NCBI GenBank assembly: GCA_947650365.1
Contig: CANTAL010000024.1
Coordinates: 1,488,001-1,552,000, forward strand
Direction: 5' to 3'
Length of the DNA stretch: 64,000 bases
DNA from: Chamaelirium japonicum
Taxonomy: Eukaryota > Streptophyta > Magnoliopsida > Liliales > Melanthiaceae
Positions 49,326-62,713 of this stretch are shown here, piece after piece; within the stretch, counting starts at the first letter, position 1, and every line of letters starts with the position of its first letter. The notes below the pieces were generated by a model. That model saw only the letters and a program-made list of their open reading frames with translations, did not search any database and had not been told where the DNA came from. Made by a program: the position numbers and the translations under genes.

Positions 49326-51400
49326 ATTGAGAAGTAGAGTTTTGGAATTTAGATTCTTCTTACTTCACACTTATAACTGTGGCGAATGCACTGGAGTAGG
49401 ACTTTTTCTCTCTTCTCTTTTCGTTTATCTCATTATTCTCTTCTCTTTTCTTCTCTCAATCGATTGTCAATGAATATTTTGTAATAAAATTAATTTATAT
49501 TTTTCTTTGAAAAATTTTAAAACAATACAACTGTTTTGATATCGTTCGATCGGATGGCAATGAATTGGAGAAGGACTTCTTTTCTCTTCTATCTTCGTTT
49601 ATATCTCTGTTCTCTTCTCTCTTCTTCTCTCTCTTTTGTCTTTTTTCTCTTTCCGTTTTCTTGTGATTGATCGACTGGGCTCGACATATTCGTGGTGATA
49701 ATATATTATAAGATGGGATAAAAAGAAAGTCGTCAAACATGCCCCATCTAAAGGGGTCGTATATTATTTATAGGGTAAGCTTACTTAGGGCCTAAGCTAT
49801 CAATAGAAAACCCTAATCCATGGGAGAAGAAAGAAGAGAACGAAGAGACTTAATTATATTATTGAGAAGTGGAGTTTTGGAATTTAGATTCCTTCTTAAT
49901 TCACACCTATACTCGTGGCCAATAGACTGGAGTAGGTCTTCTTCTCTCTTCTCTTATTGTTTATCTCTCTGTTCTCTTCTCTCTTCTTCTCTCTCTTTTG
50001 TCTTCGTTTCTCTCTCCATTTTCTTATAACTGGTCGGCTGGGCTCGACATATTCGTACTGATAAAGTATTGTGAGATGGCAGAAAGAGAGAGCCGTCAAA
50101 CATGCCCCACCCTAAAGGGGTCGTATAAATATTGAAAAATAGAGTTTTGGAATTTAGATTCTTTCTTACTTCATACCTATACCCGTGACCAATGGACTAG
50201 AGCAGGACTTCGTCTCTCTTCTCTCTTTATTTATTTCTTTGTTCTCTTCTCTTTTCTTTTCTCTCTTTTGTGGAGTTTTGGAATTTAGATTTCTTCTTAC
50301 TTCACACCTATACCCGTATAAGAAGAGACTATTTAAATAATTAATTCTCAGTTTTCTTCTCTCTCTTCTGTCTTCGTTTCTCTCTTTATTTTCTTATGAT
50401 TGGTTGGCTGGGCTGGATATGGTCGTGCTGATAATGTTTTATGAGATAGCAGAAAGAGAGACCCGTCAAACGTGCCCTATCCTAAAGGGGTCGTATTTTA
50501 TTTATAGGGTATGCTTACTTAGGGCCTAAGCAATCTATGATAAACCCTAATCCATGGGAGAAGAGAGAAGAGAATGGAGAGATTTAATTATTTTATTGAG
50601 AATAGATTAGAGTAGGACTTCTACTCTCTTCTCTATTCGTTTATCTTTCTCTTTTCTTCTCTCTTCTTCTCTCTCTTCTGTCTTTGTTTCTCTTTCTGTT
50701 TTCTAATAATTGGTCGATTAGGCTCGACATATTCGTATTGATAACGTATTGTAGGATAGGAGAAAGGGAGAGCCATCAAACATGCCCCACCCTAATTAGA
50801 TTTATTCTTACTTTACACCTATACCCGTGGCCAATAGGTTGGAGTAGGACTTCTTCTATTTTCTCTCTTTGTTTATCTCCCTGTTCTCTTCTCTCTCTTT
50901 TTCTCTCTCCTATCTTCCTTACTCTCTTTGTTTTCTTATGACTGGTCGGCTGGGCTTGATATGTTTGTGTTGATAATATATTGTGTGATAGAGAAAAAGA
51001 GAGTTATCAAATGTGCCTCACCCTAAAGGGGCGATATAAATATTGAGAAGTGGAGTTTTATAATTTAGATTATTTCTTACTTTACACTTATACCCATGGT
51101 GAATGGATTGGAGTAGGAGTTCTTCTCTCTTCTCTCTTCATTTATCTCTCCGTTCTCTTCTTTCTTCTTCTCTCTCTTCTGTCTTCGTTTCTTTCTCCGT
51201 TTTTTTGTGACTGGTTGGCTGGACTCGACATATTCGTGCTGATAACGTGTTGTGAGATGGAAGAAAGAGAGAGCCATCAAACGTGCTCCACCCTAAAGGA
51301 GTCGTATATTATTAATAGGGTACACTTATTTAGGGCCTAGGCAATCTATAGGAAACCCTAATCCATAGGAGAGATCCGACGGTGGACAGCTATTCGATCG
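49326..51400. repeat. Mosaic array, run of minus-oriented copies
   Basis: Minus PBS cores at about 49690, 50053, 50423, 50733, 50965 and 51234 with no plus copy between, one of the longest same-strand runs. Near 49460-49545 an A-module edge is inserted in a tail. The open frame 51050-51340 (96 codons) spans a whole minus unit and is discussed as a finding, not as a gene. Confidence 0.85.
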
Positions 51401-51885
51401 AACGATCTTATAACAGTTGTAATATTTTAAATTTTTTAAAGCAAAATATAAATTATTTTTAAAGCAAAAAATTCGGGTGTGCCTCATCTTCTTTCTTTAC
51501 TTCCTATTATTTAATTAATTTAATAAAATAAATAGTTAAATAATTAAATAAATATTTAATTATTTATATACCTAAATATTTAAATTATTTATATAATTTA
51601 TTTAATATTTAAATATTAAAATAAATAAATATTAATTTGATTATTTAAAAAAAATTAAGTTATTTAAAAAATATTTTATTATTTATATATTCAAAAAATT
51701 AACTTATTATTTAAATAATAAGTAAATAGTTATTGAATTATTATTTTATTTTATTACTTTATTAAATAATTAATTTTTTATTTATTTTAAATAATATTTT
51801 ATAATTTAATAAGAAAAATTTAATTAATTAATTACATAATAAATTTTTTAAAATTATTATTTTTTTAACTATATCTTCTTCTCTC
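51401..51885 (-). repeat. A/T-only module, truncated
   Basis: Starts at the GATCGAACGATCTTATAAC boundary, is nearly pure A/T, and is cut off at about 51880 by direct fusion to a pyrimidine tract. No coding potential. Confidence 0.8.
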
Positions 51886-53685
51886 TCTTCTGTATTCGTT
51901 TCTCTCTCCGTTTTCTTGTGACTGGTCGGTTGGGCTCGATATGTTTGTGGTATAATGTGTTGTGAGATGGAAGAAAGGGAGAGCCATCAAACATGCCCCA
52001 CCCTAATTAGATTTCTTCTTACTTTATACCTATACCCTTGGCCAATAGGTTGGAGTATGACTTCTTCTATCTTCTCTCTTCATTTATCTCTATGTTCTCT
52101 TCTCTTTTTTTCTCTCTCCTGTCTTCCTTTCTCTCTTTGTTTTCTTATGACTGGTCGGATGGGCTTGACATGTTCGTATTGATAACGTATTTTATTTATA
52201 GGGTAAGCTTACTTAGGGCCTAAGCAATCTATGGAAAACCTTAATCCATGGGACAGATCCGACGGTGGATAGCCATCCGATCGAACATGCCCCACCCTAA
52301 AGGGGTCGTATTAATCATTTATTTAAATAATTATTAAATTAATTCTCTTAATTAGTAAGCTTACCTTATAAATATTTAAATATATATAATTAATTATCAC
52401 CATGGGTATAGGTGTGTAGTAAAAAGGAAACTAAATTCCAAAACTCCACTTCTCAATAGTATCATCTCAACAATATTATGATTATCATAGTAATATTACT
52501 ATAATTTATTTAATTAAATTAATTATTTATTTAATTACTAAAAAATTTAAATAATTTAATAATTAAGTTTACTAATTAATATATTGTGAGATGGGAGAAA
52601 GAGAGAGCCGTCAAACCTGCTCCACCCTAAAGAGGTCGTATAATATAATTAAATCTCCGTTCTATTCTCTCTTCTCCCATGGATTAGGGTTTCTTATAGA
52701 TTGCTTAGGCCCTAAGTAAGCTTACCCTATAAATAATATACTACCCCTATAGGGTGGGGCACGTTTATGGCTCTCTATTTCTCTTATCTAATAACATTTA
52801 CCCTATAAATAATATTTGACCCCTTTAGGGTGGGGCACTTTTGACGGCTCTCTCTTTCTCCTATCTCACAACATATTATCAGCACGAACATATCAAGCCC
52901 AGCCTACCAGTCGCAAGAAAATGGAGAGAGACGAAGATAGAAGAGAAGTTTTGGAATTTAGATTCCTTCTTACTTCACACCTATACCCATGGTCAATGGA
53001 CTGGCACAGGACTTCTTCTCTCTTCTCTCTTTATTTATCTCTCTGTTCTTTTCTTTCTTCTTCTCTCAAATCTCTCCGAAAAGGGAAGAGAAAAGAAGTC
53101 CTTCTCCAATCCATTAGCCATGGGTATAGGTGTGAAGTAAGAAGGAATCTAAATTCCAAAACTTCATAGAAGTGACAGAAAAAGAGAGAAGAGAACGAAG
53201 AGATAAACAAAGATAGAAAAGAGAGATACGATTGGTCGATTGGGCTCGATAGTAAGAAGTGGCACACCCGAATTGCTTAGGCCCTAAGTTCAAATATTAA
53301 GAGATACACTGTCGGATATCTCCTATAGATTAGGGTTTCTCATAGAATACTTAGGCCCTAAGTAAGCTTACCCTATAAATAATATATGACCCCTTTAGGG
53401 TGGGGCATGTTTAATGGCTCTCTCTTTCTCCCATCTCATAACACGTTATCAGCACGAACATGTCAAGCCCAGCGACCAGTCGCAAGAAAACGGAGAGAGA
53501 AACAAAGACAAAAGAGAGAAGAAGAAAGAAGAGAATAGAGAGATAAACGAAGATAGTAGAGAGAAGAAGTCATGTTCTAGTCCATTGGCTATGGGTATAG
53601 GTATAACGTAAGAAGGAATCTAAATTCCAAAACTCCACTTCTCAATAATATATTTAAATCTCTCCGTTCTCTTTTTTCATCTCCC

Positions 53686-54009
53686 ATAGATTAGGGTTTT
53701 CTATAGATTGCTTAGGCACTAAGTAAGCTTACCCTATAAATAATATACGACCCCTTTAGGGTGGGGCACGTTTGATGACTCTCTCTTTCTCTCATCTCAC
53801 AACACGTTATCAGCACGAACATGTCGAGCCCAGCTGACCAGTCACAAGAAAACGGAGAGAGAAACAAAGATAGAAGAGAGAGAAGATAAGAGGAGAACGG
53901 AGAGATAAACAAAAAGAGAAGAGAGAAGAAGTCATACTCCAATCCATACGCCATGGGTATAAGTATGAAGTAAGAAGGAATCTAAATTTCAAAGCACCAC
54001 TTCTTAATA
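53686..54009 (+). repeat. Representative plus unit of the array family
   Basis: A well-preserved example. Motif TTAGGGTTT near 53692 is followed by the imperfect palindrome TGCTTAGGCACTAAGTAAGC, then CCCTATAAATAATA at about 53731-53744, and ACCCCTTTAGGGTGGGGCAC. An LTR-like end CTCACAACA reaches 53804, with the PBS 14-mer at 53805-53818. The conserved leader (GAACATGTCGAGCCCAGC) and purine tract Q (about 53835-53930) follow, then tail T (CATGGGTATAAG.. to CCACTTCTTAATAG). Confidence 0.85.
53731..53744 (+). promoter_or_regulatory. TATA-like box of a representative array unit
   Basis: CCCTATAAATAATA recurs in most P modules, about 70 bp before the LTR-like ACAACA end. TTAGGGTTT, the complement of the plant telo-box AAACCCTAA, lies about 40-45 bp upstream. 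Promoter activity is inferred from motif and position. Confidence 0.5.
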
Positions 54010-56960
54010 GTATCTTCTCAATGTTATTATGATTATCATAGTAATGTTACTATAATTTTTTTAATTAAATTAATCGTTTGATTAAAACAAAGAGAGAATA
54101 GAATTTACTATGATAATCGTAATAACGTTGAGATGATATTATTGAGAAAACTCCACTTCTTAATAATATAATTAAATCTCTCCGTTCTCTTCTATCTTTT
54201 CCTATGGATTATGTTTTCCCATGGATTGCTTAGGCCCTAAGTAAGCTTACCTTATAAGTAATATACAACCCCTTTAGGGTGGGTGACGTTTGACGTCTTT
54301 TTCATTCTCCCATCTCACAACACGTTATCAACACGAACATGTCAAGCTCAGCCGACCCATCATAAGAAATGGATAGAAAAACAAAGACAGAAGTAGAGTT
54401 TTATAATTTAGATTCCTTCTTACTTTATACCTATACCCATGGCCAATTGACTGGAGCAGGACTTCTTCTCTCTTCTATCTTTATTTATCTCTCTATTTTC
54501 TTCTTTCTTCTTCTCTTTTTTCTATCTTCGTTAAACTGCACTTCTTTTCTCAATAAATGAAGAGAGAAGAGGTCCTGCTCCAGTCCATTCGCCATGGGTA
54601 TAGGTGTGACGTTCTCTCTTCTATCATCGTTTATCTCTCCGTTCTCTTCTCTCTTCTTTTGTCTTTGTTTGTCCCTCTATTTTTCTTACAACTCATCGAC
54701 TAGGCTCGACATGTTCGTGCTGATAACGTATTATGAAATAGGAGAATGAGAGAGCCGTCAAATGTGCCCCACCCTAAAGGGGTCGTATATTATTTATAGG
54801 GTTACTTAGGGTCTAAGTAATCTATGAGAAAACTAATCCATGGGAGAAGAGAGAAGAGAACAGAGAGATTTAATTATATTATTGAGAAGTAGAGTTTTAG
54901 ATTTCTTCTTACTTAACACCTATACCCGAGGATAATGGACTGGAGCAGAACTTCTTCTCTCTTCTTTCTTCATTTATCTCTCCATTCTCTTCTCTCTTTT
55001 TCTCTTTACTCGCAATACGTTATTAGCATGAACATATCAAGCCCAGCCAACCACTATTTAGAATTTAACTAAATTATTTAAATATATTATTTAAATTATT
55101 TTTCTTTCTATTCTCTTCTCTTTTCTTCCCTCTCTTCTGTCTTCATTTCTCTCTCCGGTTTCTTGTGACTGGTCGACTGGGCTCGATATGTTCATGCTGA
55201 TAATGAGTTGTGAGAAAAAAAAAATAGAGAAGAGAAGGGAGAGATGAACGATGAAAGAAGAGAGAAGAAATATTGCTTCAGTCCATTCGCCACGAGTATA
55301 GGTGTGAAGTAAGAAGGAATCTAAATTCCAAAACTTCACTTCTAAATAATGTAATTAAATCTCTCTATTCTCTTCTCTTTTCTCCCATGGATTAGGGTTT
55401 CCCATAGATTGCTTAGGACCTAAGTAAGCTTACCCTATAAATAATATATGACCCCTTTAGGGTGGGGCACGTTTGACGGCTCTTCCTTTCTCCTATTTCA
55501 TAACACTTTATTAGCACGAACATATCGAGCCAAGCTAACCAGTTGCAAAAAACAGAAAGAGAAACGAAGACAGAAGAGGAGTTTTGGAATTTAAATTCCT
55601 TCTTACTTCACACCTATACCTGTGGCCAATAGGCTAGAGCAGGACTTTTTCACGTACTATTCTCTCTTTATTTATCTGTCCATTCTCTTTTCTCTTCTTT
55701 TCTTACTTTTGTCTACATTTCTTTATCCGTTTATTGAGAGAAGAAGAGGAGTTTAACGAAGACAGAGGAGAGATAAGAAGCAAGAAGAGAATAGAGAGAT
55801 AAATAAAGAGAAAATAGAGAACTTCACACCTATACCCGTGGCCAATGGACTGGAGCAGGACTTCTTCTCTCTTCGTTTATCTCTCTATTTTCTTCTCTTT
55901 TTCTTTCTCTTTGTTCATCGTTTCTCTATCCGTTTATATAGAGAAGAAGTGGAGTTTAACAAAGACAGAAGAGAGATAAGAAGCGAGAAGCGAACAGAGA
56001 GATAAATGAAGAGAGAAGAGAGAAGATGTCCTGCTCCAGTACATTGGCCACGGGTATAAGTGTGAAGTAAGAAGGAATATGAATACCAAAACTCTACTTT
56101 TGTCTTCATTTCTCGTACTATTTTCTTGCCACTGGTCGGCTAGCCTCGACATATTCGTACTGATAACATGTTGTGATATGGGAGAAAGAGAGAGCCATCA
56201 AACGTGCCCCACCCTAAAGGGGTCGTATATATTTATAGGAAAAGTTTACTTAGGGCCTAAGCAATCTATGGAAAACCCTAATCCATAGTCGAAGAGAAAA
56301 AAGAACAAAGAGATTTAATTATATTATTGAGAAGTAGAGTTTTGGAATTTAGAATCTTTCTTAATTTACACCTATACCTGTGGCGAATGGACTGGAACAG
56401 GACTTCTCTCTTCATTTGTCTCTCCATTCTCTTCTCTCTTCTCACAACACATTATCAACATGAACATGTCGAACCTAACCGACCAGTCACAAGAAAACAG
56501 AGAGAGAAAAGAAGATAGAAGAGAGAGAAGATAACAGAGAGATAAATGAAGAAAAAAGATAGAAGAAGTCCTGCTCCAATCCATTGGCCACGCGTATAGC
56601 TGTAAAGTAAGAATGAATCTAAATTCCAAAACTCCACATAAGAGAGATAAGAAGAGAGAAGAGAATAGAGAGATAAATGAATAGAGAAGAAGTCCTACTC
56701 TAGTCTATTGGCCACGGGTATAGGTGTGACATAAGAAGGAATAAAATTCCTAAACTCCACTTCTATCTTCGTTTCTCTCTCCGTTTTCTTGTGACTGGTC
56801 GGCTGGGCTCGACATGTTCGTACTGATAACTTGTTATGAGATGGTAGAAAGTGAGAGCCGTCAAACGTGCCCCACCCTAAAAGGGTCATATATTATTTAT
56901 AAGGTAAGATTACTTAGGGCCTAAGCAATCTATAGGAAATCTTAATCCATGGGAGAGATT

Positions 56961-59900
56961 CAACGGTGGCCCTAATTAAGCTTTCCCTATAAATAATATA
57001 CGACCCCTTTAGGGAGGGGCACGTTTGACTGCTCTCTCTTTCTCCCATCTCATAACACGTTATCAGCATGAAAATATCGAGCCTAACCGACCAGTCACAA
57101 GAAAATAGAGAGAGAAACGAAGATTGAAATAGAGTTTTGAAATTTAGAATCCTTCTTACTTCACACCTATACCCATGGCCAATAGACTTGAGTAGGACTT
57201 CTTTTCTCTTCTAACTTTATTTATCTCTCCGTTCTCTTCTTTCTTTTTCTCTCTCTTCTATGGAGTTTTGGAATTTAGATTCATTCTTACTTTACACCTA
57301 TACCCATGGCTAATGGACTGGAGCAGAACTTCTTCTCTCTTCTCTTTTTGTTTATCTTTCTGTTCTCTTATATATTCTTCTCTCACTTCTGTCTTTGTTT
57401 CTCTCTCTGTTTTCTTATGATTGGTCAGTTGGGCTCGATATGTTCGTGCTGATAATATGTTATGACAAGTGAGAAGAGAACGAAGAGATAAATGAAGAGA
57501 GAAGAGAGAAGAAGTCCTGCTTCAGTCCATTCGCCACGGGTATAGGTATGAAGTAAGAAGAAATCTAAATTCCAAAACTCTACTTCTCAATAATATAATT
57601 AAATCTCTCATTTCTCTTCTTTCTTCTCCCATGGATTAGGGTTTCTTATAGATTGCTTAGGCCCTAAGTAAGCTTACCCTATAAATAATATTCAACCCCT
57701 TTTGGGTAGGGAAAGTTTGACGACTCTCTCTTTATCCCATCTCATAATACGTTATCAGCACGAACATATCGAGCCCAACGGACCAGTCATAAGAAAATGG
57801 AGAGAGAAATAAAGACAGAAGAGATAGAAGAAGAAAGAAAATAATGGAGAGATAAACGAAGATAGAAAAGAGAAGAAGTCCTGCTCCAGACCATTGGCCG
57901 CGGGTATAAATTTGAAGTAAGAATGAATCTAAATTCCAAAACACCACTTCTTAATATTTATATGACCCCTTTATGGTGGGGCACGTTTGACGGCTCTCTC
58001 TTACTCCCATCTCACAATACGTTATTTACATGAGCATATCGAGCCCAGCGGAATAGTCACAAGATAACGGAGAGAGAAACAAAGATAGAAGATAGAGAAG
58101 AAAAGAGAAGAGAACAGAGAGATAAACGAAGAGAGAAGAAGTTCTGCTCCAGTACATTGGCCATGGGTATAGGTTTGAAGTAAGAAGGAATCTGAATTCC
58201 AAAACTCCACTTCTCAAAAATATAATTAAATATCTCCGTTCTCTTCTCTCTTCTCCTATTGATTAGGATTTTCCATAGATTGCTTAGGCTTCAAATAAGT
58301 GTACCCTATAAATAATACATGACCCCTTTAGGGTAGGGCATATTCGATGACTCTATCTCTTTTTCCCAAATCACATTAGGTTATCAGCACAAACATATCA
58401 AGCCCAGCCGACCAGTCGCAAGAAAATGGAGAGAAAAATGAAGACAGGAGAAAAAAAATAACAGAGAAGAGAACAAAGAGATAAATGAAGAGAGAAGAAG
58501 TCATGCTCCAGTCCATTGGCCACGGGTATAGGTGTAAAGTAAGATAGAATCCAAATTCCAAAACTCCACTTCTGTCTTTGTTTCTCTCTCTGTTTTCTTG
58601 CAACTGGTCGGCTGGGCTCGATATGTGCGTGCTGATAATATATCTAGTTTAATTAAGAAGGAATCTAAATTCCAAAACTTTACTTCTTAATAATATAATT
58701 AAATTTCTCTGTTCTCTTCTCTCTTTTCTCATGGATTAGGGTTTCCCATAGAATTCTTTGGCCCTAAGTAAGCTTACCCTATAAATAATATTCGACCCCT
58801 TTAGGGTAGGGCACATTTGATGACTCTCTCTTTATCCCATCTCACACTACTTACCCTATAAATAATATACGACCCCTTTAGGGTAGGGCATATTTGACGG
58901 CTCTTTCTTTCTCCCATCTTATAACACGTTATTTTTTGTTTCTCTCCCCGTTTCTCTCCCTATTTTCTTTATTTCTCTCTTTTTCTTATAGTACAAAATA
59001 AAATAAATAAGTATTGATAGAAAAAAGATAAAAAATTATTTTAAACTAGAGAGAGCAGGACTTTTTTTCTCTTCTCTCTTCTCTCTTTGTTTATCTCTCC
59101 ATTATCTTCTTTCTTTCTCCCATCTCTTAACATGTTATCAGCACGAACATATCGAGCCTAGCCGACCAATCATAAGAAAACGGAGAGAGAAATGAAGATA
59201 GAAGTAGAGTTTTCGAATTTAGATTTCTTCTTCCTTCACACTTATACCTATGGCTAATAGACTGGAGCGAGACTTCTTCTCTCTTCTATCTTCGTTTATC
59301 TCTCTGTTATCTTCTCTCTTCTTCTCTCTTTTCTATCTTCGTTTCTCTCTCTGTTTTTTTGCGACTGGTCGGCTGGGCTCGATATGTTCGTGCTGATAAT
59401 GTATTATAAGATGGGAGAGAAATAGGGCTGTCAAGCATGCTCCACCCTAAAGGTGTTGTATATTATTTATAGAGTAAGCTTGTTTAGGGCTTAAGCAATC
59501 TACAAGAAACCCTAATCCATGGGAGAGGTCCGACTGTGGATAGCCATCTGATCGAACGATCTCACAACAGTTGTAACGTTTTATATTTTTTTAAAGAAAA
59601 ATGTAAAATATTTTTAAAGCAAAAAATTCGAGTGTGCTTCATCTTCTTTCTTTACTTCCTATTATTTAATTAATTTAATTATTTAATAAATTAAATATTT
59701 AAATAATTAAATAATTAAATAAATATTTAATTATCTTCTCCCTTCTCACTTTATTTTATTACTATGATAATTAAGTGGAGTGTTGCTACTATAATTTTTT
59801 TAATTAAATTAATTGTTTAATTAAAATGAAGAGAGCAGAGAATTTACTATGATAATCATAGTAACGTTAAGATGATACTTTTGAGAAGTGAAGTTTTAGA

Positions 59901-62713
59901 ATTTAGATTCCTTTTTACTTCGCACCTATACCCGTAGTGAATGGACTGGAGCAAGACTTCTTCTCTCTTCTCTCTTATTTATCTTCGTTTAAATTATTTG
60001 ATAATTTAAAAAATTTATAAATTAAGTTTTTAGTAAAATAATTAATTTAAATAAATAAATTTTTTGCTTGAAAAATAATTAATATTTTTTTAAAAAAAAA
60101 TAAAATATTACAACTGTTATGAGATCGTTCGATCGGATGGCCGCCCACCATCGGATCTCTCCTGTGGATTAGGGTTTCCCATAGATTGCTTGGGCCCTAA
60201 GTAAGCTTACCCTATAAATAATATACGACCCTTTAAGGGTGGGGCACATTTGACGGCTCTCTCTTTCTCCCATCTCACAACACATTATTAGCACAAATAT
60301 ATCAAGCCTTATGGAATCTAATTAGATAAATATTTAATTGATTACAGAACTTCTTCTCTCTTCGACATGTTCGTACCGATAACGTGTTTTGAGATGGAAG
60401 AAAAGAGCCGTCAAACGTGCCCTACCCTAAAGGGGTCGTATATTCATCAAAGAAGAGAGAAGAGAATGGAGAGATAAACGAAGAGAGAAAAACTCCTACT
60501 CCAGTCCATTCGCCACGGGTATAGTTATGAAGTAAGAAGGAAACTAAATTCCACAACTCTACTTCTTAATATTTATACGACCCATCAGATCTCTACCATC
60601 TCTTTTTTTATTATACTTATTTAATCTCTCAACACGTTATCAGCACGAACATATCGAGCCCAGCTAACCAGTCATAAGAAAACAGAGAAAGAAATGAAGA
60701 TAGAAGAAATAAAAGAAGAGAAGAGAACGGAGAGATAAACGAAGAGAAAAGAGAGAAGAAGTCATGCTCCAGTCCATTATCCACGGGTATATATATGAAG
60801 TAAGAAAGAATATAAATTCCAAAACACCACTTCTGTCTTTATTTCTCTCTCCATTTTCTTATGACTGGTCGGCTCGACTCGACATGTTCGTGCTGATAAC
60901 GTGTTGCGAGATGGGAGAAAGGGAGAGCTATCAAATATGCCCACCCTAAAGGAGTCGTATAAATATTAAGAAGTGGAGTTTTGGAATTTACATTCCTTTT
61001 TACTTCACACCTATACCCGTGGCCAATGGACAGGAGAGGCCACAGGTATATTATTTATTGGGTAAGATTACTTAGGGCCTAAGCAATCTACAACAAATCC
61101 TAATCCATGGGAGATTACTTAGGGCCTAAGCAGGACTTCTTCTCACTTCTCTCCTCGTTTATCTCTTTGTTCTTTTCTCTCTTTCTCCCATCTCATAACA
61201 CGTTATTAGTACGAACATATCGAGCCCAGACGACCAGTCGCAAGAAAACGATTTAATTGTATTATTGAGAACTGGAGTTTTGGAATTTAGATTCCTTCTT
61301 ACTTCATACCTATACCCGTGGTGAATGGACTTGAGCAGGACTTCTTCTCTCTTCTTTCTTCATTTGTCTCTCTGTTCTCTTCTCTCTTCTTCTCTTTCTT
61401 CTGTCTTCGTTTCTCTTTCCGTTTTTTTGTGATTGATCAACTGGGCTCGACATGTTCGTGCTGAATGGGAGAGATTATTTAACTAATATTATTTTTAGTC
61501 CTGCTCTATATTTAATCTCTCTTTTTCTCTCTCTTCTGTGAAGATTTGGAATTTAGATTCCTTCTTACTTCACACTTATACCCGTGGCCAATGGATTGGA
61601 GCAGGACTTCTTCTTTTTCTCTCTTCATTTATCTCTTTGTTATCTTCTCTCTTCTTCTCTCTCTTCTGTGGAGTTTTGGAATTTAGATTCCTTCTTACTT
61701 CACACCAATACCCATGGCCAATGAACTAGAGTAGGACTTCTTTTCTCTTCCCTTTTTATTTATCTCTCTATTCTTTTCTCTCTTCTTCTCTCTCTCTTCT
61801 TCTCTCTCTCTCTTCTATCTTCATTTCTCTCTCTGTTTTCTTGCGACTGGTCTGTTGGGCTCGATATGTTCGTACTAATAAGGTGTTATGAAATGGGAGA
61901 AAGAAAGAGCCGTCAAACATGCTCCACCCTAAAGGGATAATTTATTATTTATAGGGTAAGCTTACTTAAGGCCTAAGTAATCTATAGGAAATCCATAGAA
62001 AAGATCTGACGGTGGACAACCATTATTCTTACTTCACACCAATACCCATGGTGAATGGACAGGAGCTAGACTTATTATCTCTTCTCTATTCTCCTCTTTC
62101 TAATTATCGGATAGCTGTCTACCATCGGATTTTTCCCATTGATTAGGGTTTCGCATAGATTACTTAGGCCCTGAGTAAGAAGAAGTCATGATCTAGTCAA
62201 TTGGCCATGGGTATAGGTATGAAGTAAGATGTAATCTAAATTCAAAAACTCCACTTCTCAATAGTATCATCTCAACGTTATTATGATTATCATATTAATG
62301 TTACTATAAAATTTTAAATTAAATTAAAATTTTTTAATTATTAATTAATTTAAATAATTTAATAATTTAGTTTTTATTAAAATAATTAATTTATTTAATT
62401 AACTAATTATTTAATTAATTTTATTATTTTATTTATTTATTATTATTTTATTATTAAATAATTAAATTAGGTAAGTATTTAATTATTTAAATTATTAAAT
62501 AAAATAATAATAATTTAATTATATAATTAATTTATTTTATTAGTTATTTCTTTAATTATTATCTTATTTTTAAATAATTAAATAATTAGTTAATTATTTA
62601 AACGGAGTGAAAGAACGTAGAGATAAATAATAATGCCCCACCCTAAAGAAAATTTATAAAAACATTATTTATTTCAAGTTTATGCTTAAAAAAGAGAAAG
62701 CCGTCAAACGTGC
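56961..62713. repeat. Mosaic array, paralogue of the left window end
   Basis: Plus PBS cores at about 57058, 57750, 58020, 58379, 58927 (truncated), 59133, 60283, 60635 and 61201; minus cores at 57444, 58627, 59388, 60371, 60888, 61456 and 61870. Order and joints match 70-5545, including PBS truncation before TTTGTTTCTCTCC (58930), the joint ATATCTAGTTTAATTAAG (58640), the A modules and the final TTTATGCTTAAAAAAGAG. This copy keeps one extra plus unit (58020) that is deleted at about 1055 in the other. No gene seen. Confidence 0.85.
59133..59401. repeat. Representative inverted dimer: two PBS sites facing each other
   Basis: A plus PBS at 59133 and a minus PBS at 59388 face each other 255 bp apart. 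Both flanks are P modules (TATA side outward). The purine tract of the plus half is joined through CAGAAG|TAGAG to a minus tail. The halves are inverted copies of about 90 bp from PBS through Q, longer if P is included. Confidence 0.8.

Larger units (their letters stand above)
51886..56960. repeat. Mosaic repeat array
   Basis: Plus PBS cores at about 52874, 53444, 53805, 54323, 55018, 55506 and 56450; minus cores at 51945 (decayed), 52174, 54715, 55192, 56155 and 56818, plus a fragment near 53230. A/T fragments lie at 52310-52570, 54005-54150 and 55060-55100. A double P block lies at 52725-52890. No gene seen. Confidence 0.85.

Noticed and set aside
53686..53700. Interstitial telomere repeats from CCCTAAA / AAACCCTAA motifs
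   Set aside because: Single motifs per unit, never in tandem; kept only as a telo-box-like element.
1..62713. Ribosomal DNA spacer or 5S array
   Set aside because: Tandem units with TATA and purine tracts could suggest a spacer, but no rRNA coding sequence or TATATAGGG-type pol I promoter is present and the PBS is better explained by LTR structure.
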